From Rhodospirillaceae bacterium bin65 (lineage in GTDB: Bacteria > Pseudomonadota > Alphaproteobacteria > Bin65): 64,000 nucleotides of DNA. The stretch lies in the NCBI GenBank assembly GCA_002238725.1, contig MPMX01000009.1, positions 36,793 to 100,792 of the forward strand, in the 5' to 3' direction. Within the stretch, counting starts at the first letter, position 1; each line of letters starts with the position of its first letter. The notes under the pieces were generated by a model. It had not been told where the DNA came from. It did not search any database and saw nothing but the letters and a program-made list of their open reading frames with translations. The position numbers and the translations under genes were made by a program. This document shows positions 16,732 to 25,560 of this stretch, piece by piece.

Positions 16732-17988
16732 GTGACGGAAATCTACAACGCCATCGGGCTGCAGACCGATACCGTCGACTGCAAGTTCCGGGTCGGGGAT
16801 GCGCCGGACTACGAGCGCAACCTGCGCCACCTCGATCACATGATCGACATGGCGGCGCTTCATTCGCTGGAATACCGGCCGCGCCTGCTCGCCCTGTGCG
16901 AAGGCGCGATCCAGGGCTTCCCGGACGAATACCACGATTGGGAATCGGCGGCCTACGCGCGCAGCGGCGCCATCGACATTCCCGGCCCGGTGACCGACCG
17001 CCTGGCCGAAAAGGCGGTCCAGTGGAATCTCTACCTGATCGGCCAGGCCAAGGCGCGGATGCCGGAGTTCCCCGACCGCTTCTTCAACACCGGCTTCATC
17101 ATCGATCCGGCGGGCGAGATCGTTCATCTCCACCGCAAGAATGTCGTGTTCACCATCGAGCACACGACGACGCCGCACGACGTCTGGGACCAGTGGGTCG
17201 CGATGTTCGGCGACGGGCTCGACGCTTTCTTCCCGGTCGCCCAAACGCCGATCGGCAACATCGGCTGCCTGATCTGCATGGAGGGCAACTTCCCGGAGCT
17301 GGCGCGCGGCCTGACGATGAACGGCGCCGAGATCGTCTACCGGCCGAGCTCGATCGAGAACAAGATCTCGACCGGCGTCTGGCAGATCCAGAACCAGGCG
17401 CGGGCGCTCGACAACAACTGCTATGTGATCGCGCCCAACACCGGCTACCACATCGTCGACGCGGCCGGCACACGCGGCTTCGTCACCGGCGGCCATCCGA
17501 TGATCGTCGACTATCGCGGCCAGATCGCACACGAAATCCGGACCCAGGGAGACGCCTTCGTCGCCGCCCCGGTCAACATCGAGGGCCTGCGCCAGCACCG
17601 GGCGAACGCGCGCCAGAACAACTGGGCGCCGCACATGAAGACCGAGCTTTACCGGCTGGTCTACGACATGGCGGTGTGGCCGAAGAATCTGGCGGCGACA
17701 CGGCCGCCGCAGCGCCGCGAAGCGACGGACGAAATCTATTTCCAGACCATCCGGCGCCTGCAGGAATCGGGTGTCCAGACGCCGCCGGCCACCGCGGGCC
17801 ACCGCAGAGAGCCGGGCGATGCGCCGGCCGGCCCGTCGCTCAGGGATCACATACTCGGGCAGGTTGCGGCCATCGGGAATGGCGGGCGCACAGGACCGCA
17901 GGCCCCGAAGCTAAGGGTGGTCGGCGACGACGGTACGGTCGAAGAGCCGGCTGAAACGGCAGTCGTTCCGGACCGGGCTGCGGAATAG
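16732..17988 (+). CDS. Nitrilase-superfamily hydrolase (amidase/nitrilase) with C-terminal extension
   Basis: Carbon-nitrogen hydrolase (418 residues). The catalytic Glu57 (LCEGA), Lys136 (HRKN) and Cys182 (LICMEGN) are in the expected order. The enzyme would hydrolyse an amide or nitrile to an acid plus ammonia or amine. The CMEGN variant resembles amidase branches more than CWEN-type nitrilases. The catalytic fold ends near residue 335; about 80 extra residues (Pro/Ala/Gly rich, with SLRDHILGQVAAI) follow and are not assigned. The start is GTG with GGGGAA upstream. Its place after the TRAP genes suggests it acts on the imported compound, perhaps feeding the BMC pathway (inference). Confidence 0.82.
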   Translation: MTEIYNAIGLQTDTVDCKFRVGDAPDYERNLRHLDHMIDMAALHSLEYRPRLLALCEGAIQGFPDEYHDWESAAYARSGAIDIPGPVTDRLAEKAVQWNLYLIGQAKARMPEFPDRFFNTGFIIDPAGEIVHLHRKNVVFTIEHTTTPHDVWDQWVAMFGDGLDAFFPVAQTPIGNIGCLICMEGNFPELARGLTMNGAEIVYRPSSIENKISTGVWQIQNQARALDNNCYVIAPNTGYHIVDAAGTRGFVTGGHPMIVDYRGQIAHEIRTQGDAFVAAPVNIEGLRQHRANARQNNWAPHMKTELYRLVYDMAVWPKNLAATRPPQRREATDEIYFQTIRRLQESGVQTPPATAGHRREPGDAPAGPSLRDHILGQVAAIGNGGRTGPQAPKLRVVGDDGTVEEPAETAVVPDRAAE

Positions 17989-18015
17989 CGGGTTGCGCCA
18001 TTCTCCGCTGCCGGG

Positions 18016-20142
18016 CTAACGCCCCAGCGCCGGCACGCCGAGCAGGTTCGACACCAGCGATACCCGCTCCAGCGCCCATTTCATCTCCTGCTTCTCGAAG
18101 CCGGTGAGGTCGGATGGGTCGACCTTGTTGGACAGCGCCACGCCGGCGTCGATGTCGCGCAATTGCTGGCCCAGGATGAGACCGAGCAGGATGCGATGCG
18201 CCTCGATAAGGTCGTCGACGTCTTTTTCCGGCACCGTCTCCAGCCCGCGCGCGGCGGCCAGCCGCTTCGGCGTCGTGCGGGCCTCGATTCCCTGCATCAG
18301 CGCGATCACACGGGCGGTCGAAAAGACCGGCATGATTCCGCCGATCTTGAGATCGACCCGTCCCGCCTCCGTCCTGAAGCGGCCGAACATGCCGATCGGC
18401 GTGTCGAAATTTCCCGCATTGATGGCAAGGAATTGCTGAAAGGTCCGTGCTTGCCGGGCCAGGCCGAGCGCTTCGGTGCGCAGGCTGTCCGCCATGTCCG
18501 CCGTCCCGAGCACCGCCTGCGCGTCGAAGAAGATATCGCAGTTGAGAATGTCCTCGGCGCGCGACCGCTCGATCCAGGACCGGACGGTGTCCCGCCAGAC
18601 GCCGAGCGGTTTGCGCCAGGCCGCGTTGGCCGCCATGATGCCGCCGGGGCAGTAGATCACGCCGGCCTCGTTCAGGATGTCGGCGGTGCGGCGGCCCAGC
18701 TCCGCGAACCAGGCGTCGGCATCGTCGGGCGCGTCGTCGGCGTAGATCAGCGCATTATCCTGATCCATGGCGAGCAGGCTCTCGCCGCGTCCGCCCGAGC
18801 CCAGCACCAGCAAGGCGTAGGGCGCGGGCGCGTCACCCAGGCCGTCATCCGCCATTTCCGCTGACGCCAGTTCGCCCGCCCGCTTGGTCAACGCCCGCAA
18901 TTCACGGGAAATCAGGGACGCGATATTTCTCGCGTCGACTTCCTCGAACACCAGAGCGCGGGCGACCGCCGTCAACTGCGACCAGACGCGGCCGAGTTCG
19001 AACCGCGATCCGGCGGCCTCGATACTCTGGCTGAGCGAGACGGAGTCGCCGGCCCGCTGGCGCAGCAGATCGCGGGCGCTCAGCGCGCCGCACAGCGCTC
19101 CGTCTTCCCCCAACACACCGAGATGGCGGATGCCCCGGCCCGACATCTCGGCAATCGCCCGGTAGACGAACTCATCCTTGTGAATCGAAATCAGCGGGCG
19201 CCGGCCGAGGCCGCCGACCGGCGCCTCGAGGGCGGATGGCCCGTCGCGGTCGATCGCGCGCAGGATATCGCGTTCGGTAACGATGCCGTGGGGTTCGCTG
19301 TCGGCCTCCGGCGGCAGGAACAGGGAGCTGACCTTCCCCTCCATCATCGTGGCGAGCACGGACTTCACCGTCCGGTCGTTGCCGGCCGTCAGCGGCGGAC
19401 TCTTCATCAGCGCGGCGACCCGGTGGCGATAGGGGTAGCTGTCGATGCGGACATATTCGGCGATGTCGGTGCTATCGCTGGGTCCGCCGGGATCGTGCCA
19501 CCCTGCCCGGGCTTCTTCCGTAATCCGGGCCGAGAGCGCCCGGACGGCCCGCTCTGCCTGTGCCAGCGTGACGATGCTCTTCTCGCGCAGCTTCGGCACG
19601 ACGGCGCGGTAGACCTCGGCAGCGGCCCGGGCATCGCCCAGCGCGCGGTGCCGGTCGGAAATTTCGACGCCCAGCCAGCTTGCCGCGGTTTCGAGCGACC
19701 GTTCCGGCAGGGCAGGCGCAACCAGGTCGACCAGGTGCCCGACGTCAAGCGCCCGCGGCGGCTGCCAGCGCAGGCCGTGGCGTTCATGCTCGGCCCTGAG
19801 CACCGCAAGATCGAAGCCGATGGAATAGCCGATTACAACCGCGGTGCCGGCCCATGCCGTGAATTGCGCGACGCGCTCCGGGAACGGCGGCGCGCCCTCG
19901 ACATCGGAATCGACGATCCCGTGAATTTCGGTGGACGCTTCAGGGATCGGAATTCCGGGATCGATCAGTTCGGAAAACTCCGGCTGCGGCCCCGGCGCAA
20001 AGGAGTCCAGGCGCACCGCGCCGATCTCGACGATCCGGACCGTCTCGACGTCCAGGCCGGTCGTTTCCGTGTCGATGGCGACCGCCGGCATGCTCGAGAG
20101 CGGCATGCCGGAGAGTCCGCCCGATGTGGCCCGAAAACTCAT
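18016..20142 (-). CDS. DnaQ-like exonuclease - tandem CBS - DUF294 nucleotidyltransferase-like fusion
   Basis: 708-residue fusion. Residues about 15-185 are a DEDDh 3'-5' exonuclease (AIDTETTGLD, then IGYSIGFDL and HRALGDARAAAEVY). Residues about 240-365 hold two CBS motifs (GIVTERDILRAI and RHLGVLGEDGALCGALSARD). The C-terminal half is the DUF294 nucleotidyltransferase-like domain (LLVLGSGGRGESLLAMDQDN, keeping the G-S-G and DxD-type acidic pattern) and its companion domain. CBS-DUF294 proteins accompany acetate or solute symporters and probably sense adenine nucleotides; the exonuclease part is found in some of them. The symporter genes lie divergently a short distance away, fitting a regulatory link. 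Start ATG at 20142; gap to the upstream gene is 15 bp. Confidence 0.88.
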   Translation of the reverse strand: MSFRATSGGLSGMPLSSMPAVAIDTETTGLDVETVRIVEIGAVRLDSFAPGPQPEFSELIDPGIPIPEASTEIHGIVDSDVEGAPPFPERVAQFTAWAGTAVVIGYSIGFDLAVLRAEHERHGLRWQPPRALDVGHLVDLVAPALPERSLETAASWLGVEISDRHRALGDARAAAEVYRAVVPKLREKSIVTLAQAERAVRALSARITEEARAGWHDPGGPSDSTDIAEYVRIDSYPYRHRVAALMKSPPLTAGNDRTVKSVLATMMEGKVSSLFLPPEADSEPHGIVTERDILRAIDRDGPSALEAPVGGLGRRPLISIHKDEFVYRAIAEMSGRGIRHLGVLGEDGALCGALSARDLLRQRAGDSVSLSQSIEAAGSRFELGRVWSQLTAVARALVFEEVDARNIASLISRELRALTKRAGELASAEMADDGLGDAPAPYALLVLGSGGRGESLLAMDQDNALIYADDAPDDADAWFAELGRRTADILNEAGVIYCPGGIMAANAAWRKPLGVWRDTVRSWIERSRAEDILNCDIFFDAQAVLGTADMADSLRTEALGLARQARTFQQFLAINAGNFDTPIGMFGRFRTEAGRVDLKIGGIMPVFSTARVIALMQGIEARTTPKRLAAARGLETVPEKDVDDLIEAHRILLGLILGQQLRDIDAGVALSNKVDPSDLTGFEKQEMKWALERVSLVSNLLGVPALGR

Positions 20143-20157
20143 TTGCGGCCTCGAAAA

Positions 20158-20808
20158 CTAGGAACGGCGCCCGCGCCGCCAATCGACTGCGATGCTTCCG
20201 GGAACCGCACGTTTCCCGAAGGAGGTGCGCACCTCCCGCCATTTATTGCCGATCGAAGTGGCAACGATATTGCGGTCGAACTTTTTGAAGTCGTCGATTA
20301 CCGGGGCGTGGCGCGCCAGGTCGACCGGACTGAGGGAGAAGGCGGCATCGCCGGCCGCGGCCCCCGGCCAATCGGTCTCGCGCAGCCGCTGTTCGAACCG
20401 TTCGCGCGCGTCGGCCGGTATCTTCTTCGGATCGATATCGATTAACCCTTCGCGCATGCCGAGATCGAAGCATTCCCGCGCCATGATTTCGGCTTCCAAA
20501 TGCTGCATGGGCGCCGAATCGGCAACGACGGCGACGGTGTGTACGGTCAGATCGGACAGGCAGGAGACAAACACTTTGACCGACGAGTCTTGTATCGCCT
20601 GAGAGAATACATCGTCTGTAAAATATTCACGAAATTGAGTTCCCATCCGGGCTTTCAAGTATCCGAACAAAGTAGTCTGTGCGACGAACGAGGCCCGCGT
20701 GCGCGCAAACAGGAATAAATCTTCGACAGAATCTATCGGAGTATTGTCGAACCGCTCGAAAATACTCTTGAACGGGCTGGAAATTTGCGCGATTAATGTC
20801 AATAACAT
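20158..20808 (-). CDS. Conserved hypothetical protein near symporter
   Basis: Not recognised. A 216-residue protein with no signal peptide or membrane segment. It begins with a hydrophobic-amphipathic stretch (MLLTLIAQISSPFKS), has a mixed middle part with one conserved-looking DLTVHTVAVVADSAPMQH segment, and a basic C-terminus (VDWRRGRRS). It lies 15 bp upstream of the exonuclease-CBS-DUF294 gene on the same strand and is divergent from the symporter genes, so it is probably co-transcribed with the sensor protein. The 5' part and upstream region are clearly more AT-rich than the neighbours. No good Shine-Dalgarno precedes the ATG, so the start is uncertain. Confidence 0.6.
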   Translation of the reverse strand: MLLTLIAQISSPFKSIFERFDNTPIDSVEDLFLFARTRASFVAQTTLFGYLKARMGTQFREYFTDDVFSQAIQDSSVKVFVSCLSDLTVHTVAVVADSAPMQHLEAEIMARECFDLGMREGLIDIDPKKIPADARERFEQRLRETDWPGAAAGDAAFSLSPVDLARHAPVIDDFKKFDRNIVATSIGNKWREVRTSFGKRAVPGSIAVDWRRGRRS

Positions 20809-20853
20809 CGGAAATACTTATGAATTGGACAAATAACAGCGTATAAGGATACC

Positions 20854-20882
20854 TTGACACATTTCATTGTCGCTGTTTAAAT
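20854..20882 (+). promoter_or_regulatory. Sigma70-type promoter for the symporter operon
   Basis: Perfect -35 TTGACA (20854-20859), then 17 bp, then TTAAAT (20877-20882) preceded by TG, an extended -10. It stands in a locally AT-rich patch and points at the DUF4212/symporter genes; the start codon is about 85 bp downstream, leaving a short leader. Confidence 0.6.
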
Positions 20883-20966
20883 TCCGCCTTCCGTGTGCCC
20901 GGCACATCAGTATACCGGGATCATTCATGGAAACATTCTTGCACAAATCTCAGAGGATGGTGCCGC

Positions 20967-21239
20967 ATGTCCGATTCGTCAGGCCAGCGGACGCGCCACT
21001 GGGCGAGGACCAGGAACCTCACGATCATCGTACTGGTGATCTGGTTCATCTTCTCGCTGCTGGTGCACTGGTTCGCTAAGAGCCTCAACGGGGTTTCCTT
21101 TATCGGTTTCCCGTTAGGCTATTACCTTGCAGTCCAGGGCTCGCTGATCATCTTCGTCCTGCTGATCTTCTACCAGAACTGGCAGCAGGACAAGATCGAC
21201 GCAGATGCCGGTCTCTCCGGCGATGAAACAGAAGGGTAG
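20967..21239 (+). CDS. Symporter small subunit, DUF4212 family
   Basis: Small membrane protein (90 residues) with two helices: IIVLVIWFIFSLLVHWF and YYLAVQGSLIIFVLLIFYQ. DUF4212 proteins are encoded directly before VC_2705-type sodium/solute symporters and are thought to be their accessory subunit. The ATG at 20967 has GAGGA 9 bases upstream and gives the family's usual length; a longer in-frame ORF is rejected. The stop is 11 bp before the symporter start. Confidence 0.9.
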   Translation: MSDSSGQRTRHWARTRNLTIIVLVIWFIFSLLVHWFAKSLNGVSFIGFPLGYYLAVQGSLIIFVLLIFYQNWQQDKIDADAGLSGDETEG

Positions 21240-21250
21240 GGGAGATCGCC

Positions 21251-23062
21251 ATGTTTAAAGGAAACTTCATCGAGAACCTGCCGAAAATCTACGGCATGTA
21301 CACCGGCGGGTTCATCGTTTTCATCGCGCTGATGGCGATCCTGGAGCAGGCTGGCCTCGGCGCCGATACCATCGGCATCCTGTTCGTCATCTTCACGGTC
21401 TGCATCTACGCGGCAATCGGCTGGCTGTCGCGCACCATGCAGGTGTCGGCCTACTATGTCGCCGGGCGCGAAGTACCGCCCGTGTTCAACGGCATGGCGA
21501 CCGCGGCCGACTGGATGTCCGGCGCGTCCTTCGTGGCGCTGGCCGGCGGCATCTTCTTCGGCGGTCACGGCTACCTGGCCTTTGTCGTCGGCTGGACCGG
21601 CGGCTATGTGCTGGTGAATTCGCTGCTGGCCCCGTATCTGCGCAAGTTCGGCTGCTACACGGTGCCCGATTTCATCGGCACCCGGTATGGCGGCAACACG
21701 GCGCGCTTCGTGGCCGTCATCATCCTCGTCGTGACGTCCTTCACCTATGTGACGGCGCAGATCAACGCCACCGGAACGATCGCGGCGCGCGCGCTGCACA
21801 TTCCGTTCGAGGTCGGCGTCTGGTTCGGCCTCCTTGGCATCCTGCTGTGCTCGATGCTCGGCGGCATGCGGGCGGTGACCTGGACGCAGGTGGCGCAGTA
21901 TATCGTGCTGATCATCGCCTACCTCGTGCCGGTGATCTGGATGTCCAACGCGCAGGGCTTCGGCATCATCCCGCACTTCAGCTATGGCGACGCCGTCGTG
22001 CGGATCACCGAGCTGGAAGGGACTCTCAATGTCGGCGCCGCGGCGGTCGAAAAAGTGCCGGGGGTGAAAATCCTCACCACCCTGCACAACGGACCGACCG
22101 ACAGTGCACTCTACAGCTGGAAGTTCGTCACACTGGCCCTCTGCATGATGGCCGGTACGGCATCGCTTCCGCACATCCTGATGCGCTACTTCACGACGCC
22201 GACCGTTCGCGCGGCCAGGCGTTCCGTGTCCTTCTCGCTGTTCTTCATCTTCCTGCTGTACTTCACGGCGCCGGCCCTGGCCACGCTGACGAAGCTGCAG
22301 CTGTTGGATCCGAACCTCGCGACCAGCGTCATCGGCAAGTCCATCGCCGACGTGAGCAATCTGGAATGGATCAAGCAGTGGACGTCGGTGGGCATGCTGG
22401 CCGTGACCGACGGCAACAAGGACGGCATCCTGCAGATCAACGAGTTCTTCCTGCGGCCCGACATCGTCGTGCTGGCCACGCCTGAAATTGCGGGGCTGCC
22501 GTATGTGATCTCCGGCCTGGTCGCGGCCGGCGGCATGGCGGCCGCCATGTCGACGGCGGACGGGCTGCTGCTCGCCATTGCCAACGCGCTGAGCCACGAT
22601 CTGTACTACAAGATCATCGACCCGAAGGCCGACACCAAGACTCGTCTGATTGTCGCCCGTGCGTTGCTGATCGTGATCGGTGCTCTGGGCTCTGCGGTTG
22701 CCAGCTTGCAGTTGACCGGAATTCTGGGCGCGGTTGCCTGGGCCTTCTGCTTCGCCTGCTCGGGCCTTTTCTTCCCTCTCGTCCTCGGCGTGTGGTGGAA
22801 ACGGGCGACGACGGCCGGCGCGATTGCGGGCATGGTCCTCGGCTTCGGGGCCGGGTCGGTCTACCTGTGGTGGACCTACACCACCGGTCAGCAATGGCTG
22901 GGCCTCGATCATCTGCGCTTCGGCATCATCGGCATGCCGGTCAGCCTGGTGGCGATGGTCGTCGTCAGCCTGATGACCCCGGCGCCGAGCGAAGAAGTCC
23001 AGCAGATGGTGGACAACACCCGCGATCCGAGCGGGGCGACAATTCTCGAAGCCTCGCACTAG
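21251..23062 (+). CDS. Sodium/solute symporter, VC_2705 subfamily (acetate/monocarboxylate type)
   Basis: Large secondary transporter of the SSS family (603 residues) with about 13 membrane helices, bringing a small carboxylate or similar solute in with sodium. The typical helix-rich pattern includes YYVAGREVPPVFNGMATAAD, FLGGRYG-like TRYGGNTARF and GGMAAAMSTADGLLLAIANA. A soluble insertion holds an EF-hand-like loop at residues 387-398 (DGNKDGILQINE), with acidic or polar residues at positions 1, 3, 5, 9 and 12. It is co-transcribed with the DUF4212 subunit. Two hairpins follow its stop. The CBS-DUF294 gene nearby is the typical partner of this transporter class. Confidence 0.92.
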   Translation: MFKGNFIENLPKIYGMYTGGFIVFIALMAILEQAGLGADTIGILFVIFTVCIYAAIGWLSRTMQVSAYYVAGREVPPVFNGMATAADWMSGASFVALAGGIFFGGHGYLAFVVGWTGGYVLVNSLLAPYLRKFGCYTVPDFIGTRYGGNTARFVAVIILVVTSFTYVTAQINATGTIAARALHIPFEVGVWFGLLGILLCSMLGGMRAVTWTQVAQYIVLIIAYLVPVIWMSNAQGFGIIPHFSYGDAVVRITELEGTLNVGAAAVEKVPGVKILTTLHNGPTDSALYSWKFVTLALCMMAGTASLPHILMRYFTTPTVRAARRSVSFSLFFIFLLYFTAPALATLTKLQLLDPNLATSVIGKSIADVSNLEWIKQWTSVGMLAVTDGNKDGILQINEFFLRPDIVVLATPEIAGLPYVISGLVAAGGMAAAMSTADGLLLAIANALSHDLYYKIIDPKADTKTRLIVARALLIVIGALGSAVASLQLTGILGAVAWAFCFACSGLFFPLVLGVWWKRATTAGAIAGMVLGFGAGSVYLWWTYTTGQQWLGLDHLRFGIIGMPVSLVAMVVVSLMTPAPSEEVQQMVDNTRDPSGATILEASH

Positions 23063-23087
23063 ATCCAACCAACCTGTACCTAGCCTC

Positions 23088-23120
23088 GGGGGCGGAACGC
23101 TGTTCCGCTCCCGATTTCTT
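23088..23120 (+). terminator. Rho-independent terminator, first of a tandem pair
   Basis: Hairpin GGGCGGAAC-gct-GTTCCGCtcc with a 7-9 bp stem, followed by GATTTCTTT. It starts 26 bp after the symporter stop. Confidence 0.65.
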
Positions 23121-23127
23121 TGAGGCG

Positions 23128-23162
23128 GCGGGCGGAACCTTGTTCCGCCCGCGATTTCTTTT
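23128..23162 (+). terminator. Rho-independent terminator, second of a tandem pair
   Basis: Perfect 11-bp stem GCGGGCGGAAC / GTTCCGCCCGC with a 3-base loop, followed by GATTTCTTTT. It repeats the sequence of the first hairpin almost exactly, so it looks like a local duplication. It lies 36 bp before the next start codon. Confidence 0.75.
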
Positions 23163-23197
23163 ATGCTGCCCGTCCGCAAGGCGATAAGGGGCAGACA

Positions 23198-23545
23198 ATG
23201 ACCGCAGGGCTTCCGATTTGGGCCATAGCCCAGGACTATATCCTGGGCGCGATCATGTGGACGCTGGTCGGCCGATTCGGCATGAACATTTTTCTGCCGA
23301 CCGATTCGCCCTTCTTCTTTATGAAGGCTTTCGTGAAGATCACGAACCCGATCCTCCGGGCCTTCCGGCCGATTACGCCCGGCTTCCTGATTGAGCCGAT
23401 GATCCCGCTCTATGTCGCCTGGTTTTTCTTCATGATCCGCTTCTACCTGATGCCCTGGGTGCTCGGATATTCGGTGATGGGGATGCTGTCCTTTCCGCTC
23501 GAGAGCGAAATCGCCGCTTGGATCTACCGCACCTTCGGACCCTGA
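23198..23545 (+). CDS. Small multi-pass membrane protein (YggT-like pattern)
   Basis: 115-residue membrane protein with three or four hydrophobic segments. The stretch ITNPILRAFRPITPGFLIEP, followed by a hydrophobic helix, recalls the YggT family motif, but the match is partial. The role is unknown. The ATG at 23198 has AAGGGG about 9 bases upstream. It lies downstream of the tandem terminators of the symporter gene, so it probably has its own promoter, and 27 bp before the DUF169 gene. Confidence 0.6.
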   Translation: MTAGLPIWAIAQDYILGAIMWTLVGRFGMNIFLPTDSPFFFMKAFVKITNPILRAFRPITPGFLIEPMIPLYVAWFFFMIRFYLMPWVLGYSVMGMLSFPLESEIAAWIYRTFGP

Positions 23546-23572
23546 CCGCAACACGCCTGCCGGAGACCCGCC

Positions 23573-24367
23573 ATGTCCTCATCCCTGCCCGCCGAAAGCA
23601 CGGGCCCGGCCTACGACTACGAAGCCCTCGTCGCCGGCCTGAACCGCTATCTGCGCCTGCGCACGACGCCGATCGGCATGAAGCTGTTCGAAACGGTGGA
23701 GGCCATGGCGGCGGTGCCGCGCATCCGCCGGCCGAAGGGAACGATCCACACCACCGACCAGATCGTCGCCCAGGCCTGCCGGCTCGGCTGGACCGTCGGC
23801 ATCACCCAGGACGATCTGGTCGGCGCCCAGTGCGGCGCCGTCATCGGCCTGCATCCGCAGAACCCGGAATGGCTCTCAGGCGAGCATATGGCGGGGGTCT
23901 GGTTCGAGACTCCGGCCGATGCGGCGGCCCATCAGGAAGCGATGGATGTGGTGCCCTACGGGACCTATGCGGCCATGGCGGTGTCGCCGCTCGTCGCCGG
24001 CCGGCTCGATCCGCCGGACATCTGCCTCATCTACGCCACGCCGGCCCAGATGATCCTGTTCATCAACGGCCTGCAATGGACCGGCTACAAGAAGCTCGAT
24101 TGGGGCTGCGTCGGCGAGAGTGCCTGCGCCGACAGCTGGGGCCGGGCGCTCAGGACCGGCGAGCCGAGCCTGTCGATCCCGTGCTTCGCCGAGCGGCGCT
24201 ATGGCGGCGTGATGGAGGACGAGTTGCTGATGGCGATCCCGCCGTCCTTCCTGCCCGGTATAATCGACGGCCTGGCCGCCCTGTCGAAGAACGGCCTGCG
24301 CTACCCGATCCCGCAATACGGCATCCAGGGCGACGCCCGGGCCGGCCTGTCCGCCAGCTACGGCTGA
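23573..24367 (+). CDS. DUF169 family protein
   Basis: Protein of 264 residues in the DUF169 family. Family landmarks are the LNRYLRLRTTPIGMKLF opening, QACRLGWTVGIT, DLVGAQCGAVIGL and the later IPCFAERRYGGVMEDEL, with several Cys residues (near residues 88, 176 and 201) that may bind a metal or cluster. The biochemical role is unknown; members are common in archaea and anaerobes and in some proteobacteria. Its last 10 bp overlap the end of the convergent EamA-type gene. Confidence 0.85.
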   Translation: MSSSLPAESTGPAYDYEALVAGLNRYLRLRTTPIGMKLFETVEAMAAVPRIRRPKGTIHTTDQIVAQACRLGWTVGITQDDLVGAQCGAVIGLHPQNPEWLSGEHMAGVWFETPADAAAHQEAMDVVPYGTYAAMAVSPLVAGRLDPPDICLIYATPAQMILFINGLQWTGYKKLDWGCVGESACADSWGRALRTGEPSLSIPCFAERRYGGVMEDELLMAIPPSFLPGIIDGLAALSKNGLRYPIPQYGIQGDARAGLSASYG

Positions 24368-25263
24368 GGAGGCCGACCCGCTGCTCTTGAAGGCAGCGGC
24401 GCCACGGCCGAGGCCAGAGCCCCGACGATCAGCAAGCCGGCGATAACCTCGCGGGTCAGAACCGGATCGCCGAGCCAGATCCAGCCGACCAACAGCGCCA
24501 CGACGAGTTCGAAGGCGCCGGCGATGGCCGTCAGGCCCGCGCCGGCAAAGGCGGAGCCGGCGGTGTACATCAGTTGCGGTATCAGCGTGGTCGTCGCTGC
24601 GAAGACGATCAGGATGGCAGTGGCCTCCGGCGCCGACGGCAACAGCGGTCCGGCGTCGAACAACAGGAAACCGGGGGCCAGGCCGACCAGCGCGCCGGTC
24701 AGGCCGATGCTGGCCCGGGGCAGGACGGGGATCGGCGTCAGGCTGCGCGACAGGGCGACGATCAGGATGGCGAAGCCGACCGGCGAGGCGAAGGCCAGCA
24801 GCAGAATTTCGGCGCGGCCGCCGGTCAGCCCCTCGGGCTGCACCACGACCACCGCGGCGGCGACGATCAGGATCGAGGCGGCGATCGCCCGGGGGCGGAT
24901 GCGTTCCCGGAACATGAGGCGATCGAGCAGGATCGTGAACAGCGGGTAGGTGAAATAGATCACCGAGACGGTCGCGACGCTGAGATGCCGCAGGGCATGG
25001 AAATAGGCGACCATGCCGAGCGCGGCGACCGCGCCGACCGCCAGGCCAAGGAGAGAGAGCCGTCCGTGCGCGAATGCGCGCGGCAGAAACGGCGAAAGGA
25101 CCACCACCGGAATTATGAAACGCCAGGCGGTCGTGGTCAGCGCGGAGAGGCCGTTGTCGGCAGCGAACCGTCCGAGCGCGGGGCCGAGGCCGAAGCCGGC
25201 GGAAGCGATCAGGATCAGGACAAAGCCAAGTCTGTAGTCCGGTTCGGCGGGCATCCATCTCAT
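24358..25263 (-). CDS. EamA/DMT-family transporter
   Basis: Drug/metabolite-type membrane carrier (301 residues) with ten predicted helices in two EamA repeats. It begins LGFVLILIASAGFGLGPALG, contains the repeat-border segment YFTYPLFTILLDRLMFRERI and ends the second repeat with WIWLGDPVLTREVIAGLLIV. Proteins of this class usually export amino acids or metabolites; no substrate can be named. ATG at 25263 is used (a second ATG is three codons later). It overlaps the convergent DUF169 gene by 10 bp. Confidence 0.88.
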   Translation of the reverse strand: MRWMPAEPDYRLGFVLILIASAGFGLGPALGRFAADNGLSALTTTAWRFIIPVVVLSPFLPRAFAHGRLSLLGLAVGAVAALGMVAYFHALRHLSVATVSVIYFTYPLFTILLDRLMFRERIRPRAIAASILIVAAAVVVVQPEGLTGGRAEILLLAFASPVGFAILIVALSRSLTPIPVLPRASIGLTGALVGLAPGFLLFDAGPLLPSAPEATAILIVFAATTTLIPQLMYTAGSAFAGAGLTAIAGAFELVVALLVGWIWLGDPVLTREVIAGLLIVGALASAVAPLPSRAAGRPPQP

Positions 25264-25560
25264 AGCGCCGCCGTATCACCGAAGCGGCGCCGGAGAAAGC
25301 CCGATCCGGCGTGTACACCATGACGATGGGGGGAGATCCGGATAGGGCATGTTTGCCTGGAAGATGCCGCGCGGGCCGAGCGTCGCGGGGACGGCGCCGA
25401 CGCCAGAGAGGCGAAACCGCCGAAGAAATCCGGCGAAACCTGTCCAGAATCGCCTATAATTCTCTTGGGCTGTTGTCGGCGATTGCCGCCGCTGCATCGC
25501 TGCAGAGCGTTTTCTGCAGCTGCGGCCGGCACCGTCGGCGCCGGTTTCGGGTGACCGGGG

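Noticed and set aside
21170..23554. Minus-strand open frame of 794 codons opposite the symporter
   Set aside because: Composition is Arg/His/Gln-rich and it covers the well-supported symporter gene; no start signal or family match.
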